Below are positions 61,991 through 64,000 of a stretch of DNA of 64,000 bases, in pieces. A program made the translations under genes and the position numbers. The DNA lies in the NCBI GenBank assembly GCA_903822975.1, contig CAIJRD010000015.1, forward strand, positions 1 to 64,000, read 5' to 3'. How positions within the stretch are numbered: the stretch's first letter is position 1; each line of letters begins with the position of its first letter. Source of the DNA: an uncultured Sinobacteraceae bacterium (lineage in GTDB: Bacteria > Pseudomonadota > Gammaproteobacteria > Nevskiales > Nevskiaceae). The notes under the pieces are model-generated. The model saw only the letters and a program-made list of their open reading frames with translations, was not told the DNA's origin and did not search any database.

Positions 61991-64000
61991 TCAGGGCGAT
62001 GCCGGTGTGCCGATCAGCTCCATCACGCTTTCCTGCGCGGCGGCAATTTCAGCGTCGTGGAACGGGAAGCGGTACCAGTGCTTTTGCGAATAGGCCTGCG
62101 TGAAATCCTTGAAGTGCGGATTCGCCGGATCGGTCGACTGCGAGTACGTGAGAAAGCCTTCGGCGTGCACGCCGCCGCCATCCCAGGTCACGGTCTGGAT
62201 GTAACTGTTGCCGTAGTTCACGCCGTAGCCGCTGCTGCTCAGACCGTCGGTATCGGCGACGGTGAACGCACCGATCGCGCCGGCCGCACCGAAAATCGGA
62301 ATGCTGGTGTCGTTGACCGCCGAATGCTGCACGGCGCTGAATGGCGCATTGAAGTCGATGCCGGTGCCCTGCACCTTGGTCTGCGCATCGTGCAGCGCAT
62401 TGCGCACGCTGAGCAGCGCGGTGTTCAGATCGCGCGGCGTGTTGACCGGATCGCTGATGTCGAACGGCGTCTTCCAGTAATTGCCGGAAATGCCGTTGAC
62501 GTTGTTCCAGAACTCCTGCCACTCCGGCACGCCGATCGAGCTGAGGCTGGCGGTGTTGTCCCACTGCGCGAGTGCCGCACAGATCTGCGCGTTGTTGTAG
62601 ATCAGGCCTTTCGGGCAGAGATTTTCCTGCACCGCCTGATGCGCGAGTTCGCCGCTGTAGACCTGCGCGGACAGCACGATCTGCTGCAGCGTCGGCAGAT
62701 CGAAGGTGTTGCCGGCGAGGCCGTCGTTGCCGGCCAGACGACGCTCGACCTGCAGAATGCCCTGACGCGTTCGCAGCGAGCGCGCCGTGCCTTCGTCGCC
62801 GATGATGCGTGCATAGCCGGTCACCGGCTGACGCGGATTGGTCAGCCAGTAGCTGTCGTTCATGTTGGCGACGTAATCAGGTCGCTCCAGCGTCGGCAGA
62901 TGCGAAGGGCCGAAAATTCCGGGCACCGGCGCGTCGGCGTCGGTATCCCATTGGCAATCGGTGCGGCCGCCTTGCAGGATCGGCAGGCCTGGCATCAGCG
63001 CGTTGACCAGCGTGCCGTTGATCGGCGGCTTGCAGGCCGCGGCCTTGGCATCGCTGACGTTCGGCACGACGGTGATATCGCCGTAATACGCATCGCCACC
63101 CGGACCCGAGGCCACGGTGTTGACCCAGGGTGTACCGAGCACGCTCTTGTGCAGCGCTTTGAATTCGTCGAACGACTGCGCCTGATTCCAGCGGAAGTAC
63201 TGGTTGATCAGTCGATCGTTCTCAAGATTCGCATCGCGCAAGGTGAAGCCGATCGCATTGTTCCAGCCGAGCACCGGCACGCCATTGAGTTTGATCTCCA
63301 GCATCGGGCCGTACTGCGACTTGTACAGCGTGCGGGTTTGCGTCGTCACCGTCTTGCCATCGATGCCGAGCACGTCGACCGACAGCGGCACCGCCGTCAT
63401 GTCGGTGAGCGTGCCGTTGTACAGGTACTGCGTCGGCTTCGCCGGATTCAGCTGCAGCTGGTAGAGCGAGAAGCGATACGCGGTGGACACCGTATGGCTC
63501 CAGGCGAGCTTGTCGTTGAAGCCGATCAGCACCAGCGGCACGCCGTACAGCGACACGCCTTCGATATCCATCGTGCCGGGCATCGTCAGATGCGCAAGGT
63601 ACAGGCGCTCGGTGCCGGTCCACGGAAAGTGCGGATTGCCGTAAACGATCGGCTGCCCGCCGGTGGCCTGGGTGCCGAGCGCATACATATTGCTGCCGAA
63701 CTTCTTCGTGCGGATGCGCGCGAACGGCTGATCGTTCGGCGTCGCGCTGGCGAGTGCGGCCTGCTCGGCGGCAGGCGTGTCGGCGCTGCTCGCGCCGAGT
63801 GCCGGCGGTGCGGCGGTGGCAATCTCGGTTTCCAGCGCGGAGGAACTGGCGATCACCGCCAGGCGCACATAGCGGCGGTAGACATCGTTCTCGTCGATCG
63901 GCAACAGCCAGGCCGCATTCGCGCACGCGCTCTGGCGGCCCGGATGCTGGCCGGCTTTCAACTCGGCGATGTAGCGGTTGAAGCCGTCGCGATAACCCAG
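61991..64000 (-). CDS. Penicillin/AHL acylase family protein (N-terminus outside window)
   Basis: At least 669 residues of an N-terminal-nucleophile amidase; the 5' end lies beyond the right edge (the frame is open to base 64000). The autoprocessing site is visible as KKFGSNMYALG: cleavage before the Ser (codon 63692-63694) would create the beta chain with Ser as nucleophile. Downstream GNPHFPWTGTERLYLAHLTM and GFNDKLAWSHTVSTAYRFSLY closely resemble the PvdQ/AHL-acylase branch rather than penicillin G acylase. These enzymes are periplasmic or secreted and remove acyl chains from acyl-homoserine lactones or related amides. The substrate here is inferred from motif likeness only. The track start at 63961 is an internal TTG, not the true start. 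Confidence 0.9.
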   Translation of the reverse strand: MGYRDGFNRYIAELKAGQHPGRQSACANAAWLLPIDENDVYRRYVRLAVIASSSALETEIATAAPPALGASSADTPAAEQAALASATPNDQPFARIRTKKFGSNMYALGTQATGGQPIVYGNPHFPWTGTERLYLAHLTMPGTMDIEGVSLYGVPLVLIGFNDKLAWSHTVSTAYRFSLYQLQLNPAKPTQYLYNGTLTDMTAVPLSVDVLGIDGKTVTTQTRTLYKSQYGPMLEIKLNGVPVLGWNNAIGFTLRDANLENDRLINQYFRWNQAQSFDEFKALHKSVLGTPWVNTVASGPGGDAYYGDITVVPNVSDAKAAACKPPINGTLVNALMPGLPILQGGRTDCQWDTDADAPVPGIFGPSHLPTLERPDYVANMNDSYWLTNPRQPVTGYARIIGDEGTARSLRTRQGILQVERRLAGNDGLAGNTFDLPTLQQIVLSAQVYSGELAHQAVQENLCPKGLIYNNAQICAALAQWDNTASLSSIGVPEWQEFWNNVNGISGNYWKTPFDISDPVNTPRDLNTALLSVRNALHDAQTKVQGTGIDFNAPFSAVQHSAVNDTSIPIFGAAGAIGAFTVADTDGLSSSGYGVNYGNSYIQTVTWDGGGVHAEGFLTYSQSTDPANPHFKDFTQAYSQKHWYRFPFHDAEIAAAQESVMELIGTPASP

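Overview
This 64 kb window is GC-rich, densely coded chromosomal DNA with no mobile elements, CRISPR arrays, rRNA or tRNA that I could see. The gene set (OmpA-type porins, lipoproteins with gammaproteobacterial lipoboxes, PlsB, FadD/FadE, RecQ, an ACE-like M2 peptidase, a clustered GlgE/TreS/TreYZ island, phasins) suggests a gammaproteobacterium, most likely of the Xanthomonadales type (Xanthomonadaceae or Rhodanobacteraceae). That placement is inferred from gene content, not from a marker gene.

Layout. 1-4.9 kb: two tandem copies of a module made of an OmpA-family protein followed by a Gly/Thr/Ser-rich lipoprotein; the first OmpA is cut by the window edge. 5.2-14.4 kb: housekeeping genes, namely trpE and rpe (minus strand), catalase, a small membrane protein overlapping purC, a small DUF6489-like protein, a phasin-like protein and a phasin (minus), and recQ (minus). 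14.5-19.1 kb: a YihY-type membrane protein, fadD and a third OmpA-family protein with a very long polyproline linker. 19.4-28.6 kb: an NTE-type patatin phospholipase with a cyclic-nucleotide-binding domain, a methyltransferase, an M2 (ACE-like) lipoprotein peptidase, plsB, an FKBP-type lipoprotein isomerase and a DUF4124 protein. 29.0-32.2 kb: a TetR regulator followed by fadE, then a gene-free stretch with a terminator that may encode a structured RNA.

32.8-53.7 kb is the centrepiece: a complete alpha-glucan/trehalose island. glgA is divergent from glgC, and glgC is followed by glgE, a treS-maltokinase fusion, glgB, glgX, treZ, malQ and treY, mostly overlapping by a few bases. This joins three routes: ADP-glucose glycogen synthesis (GlgC/GlgA/GlgB), the trehalose-maltose-maltose 1-phosphate-glucan route (TreS, Mak, GlgE, GlgB), and glucan-to-trehalose conversion (GlgX, TreY, TreZ), with MalQ recycling short maltodextrins. 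The GlgE here carries an extra N-terminal GH13-like domain that appears to have lost its nucleophile.

53.9-64 kb: a nitronate monooxygenase-like protein interrupted in frame by about 115 low-complexity residues, a HerA/DUF853-type ATPase, a secreted alpha/beta hydrolase, an alkylation-repair pair (Ada/AraC/AlkA fusion plus Ogt with a low-complexity N-terminal extension), and the C-terminal part of a penicillin/AHL-acylase family enzyme that runs off the window.

No single unmistakably new system stands out. The best leads are the tandem OmpA-lipoprotein module with a shared uncharacterised C-terminal domain, the pseudo-amylase domain on GlgE, low-complexity tracts inside or on conserved enzymes, a possible structured RNA after fadE, and a possible Trp-rich leader peptide before trpE.
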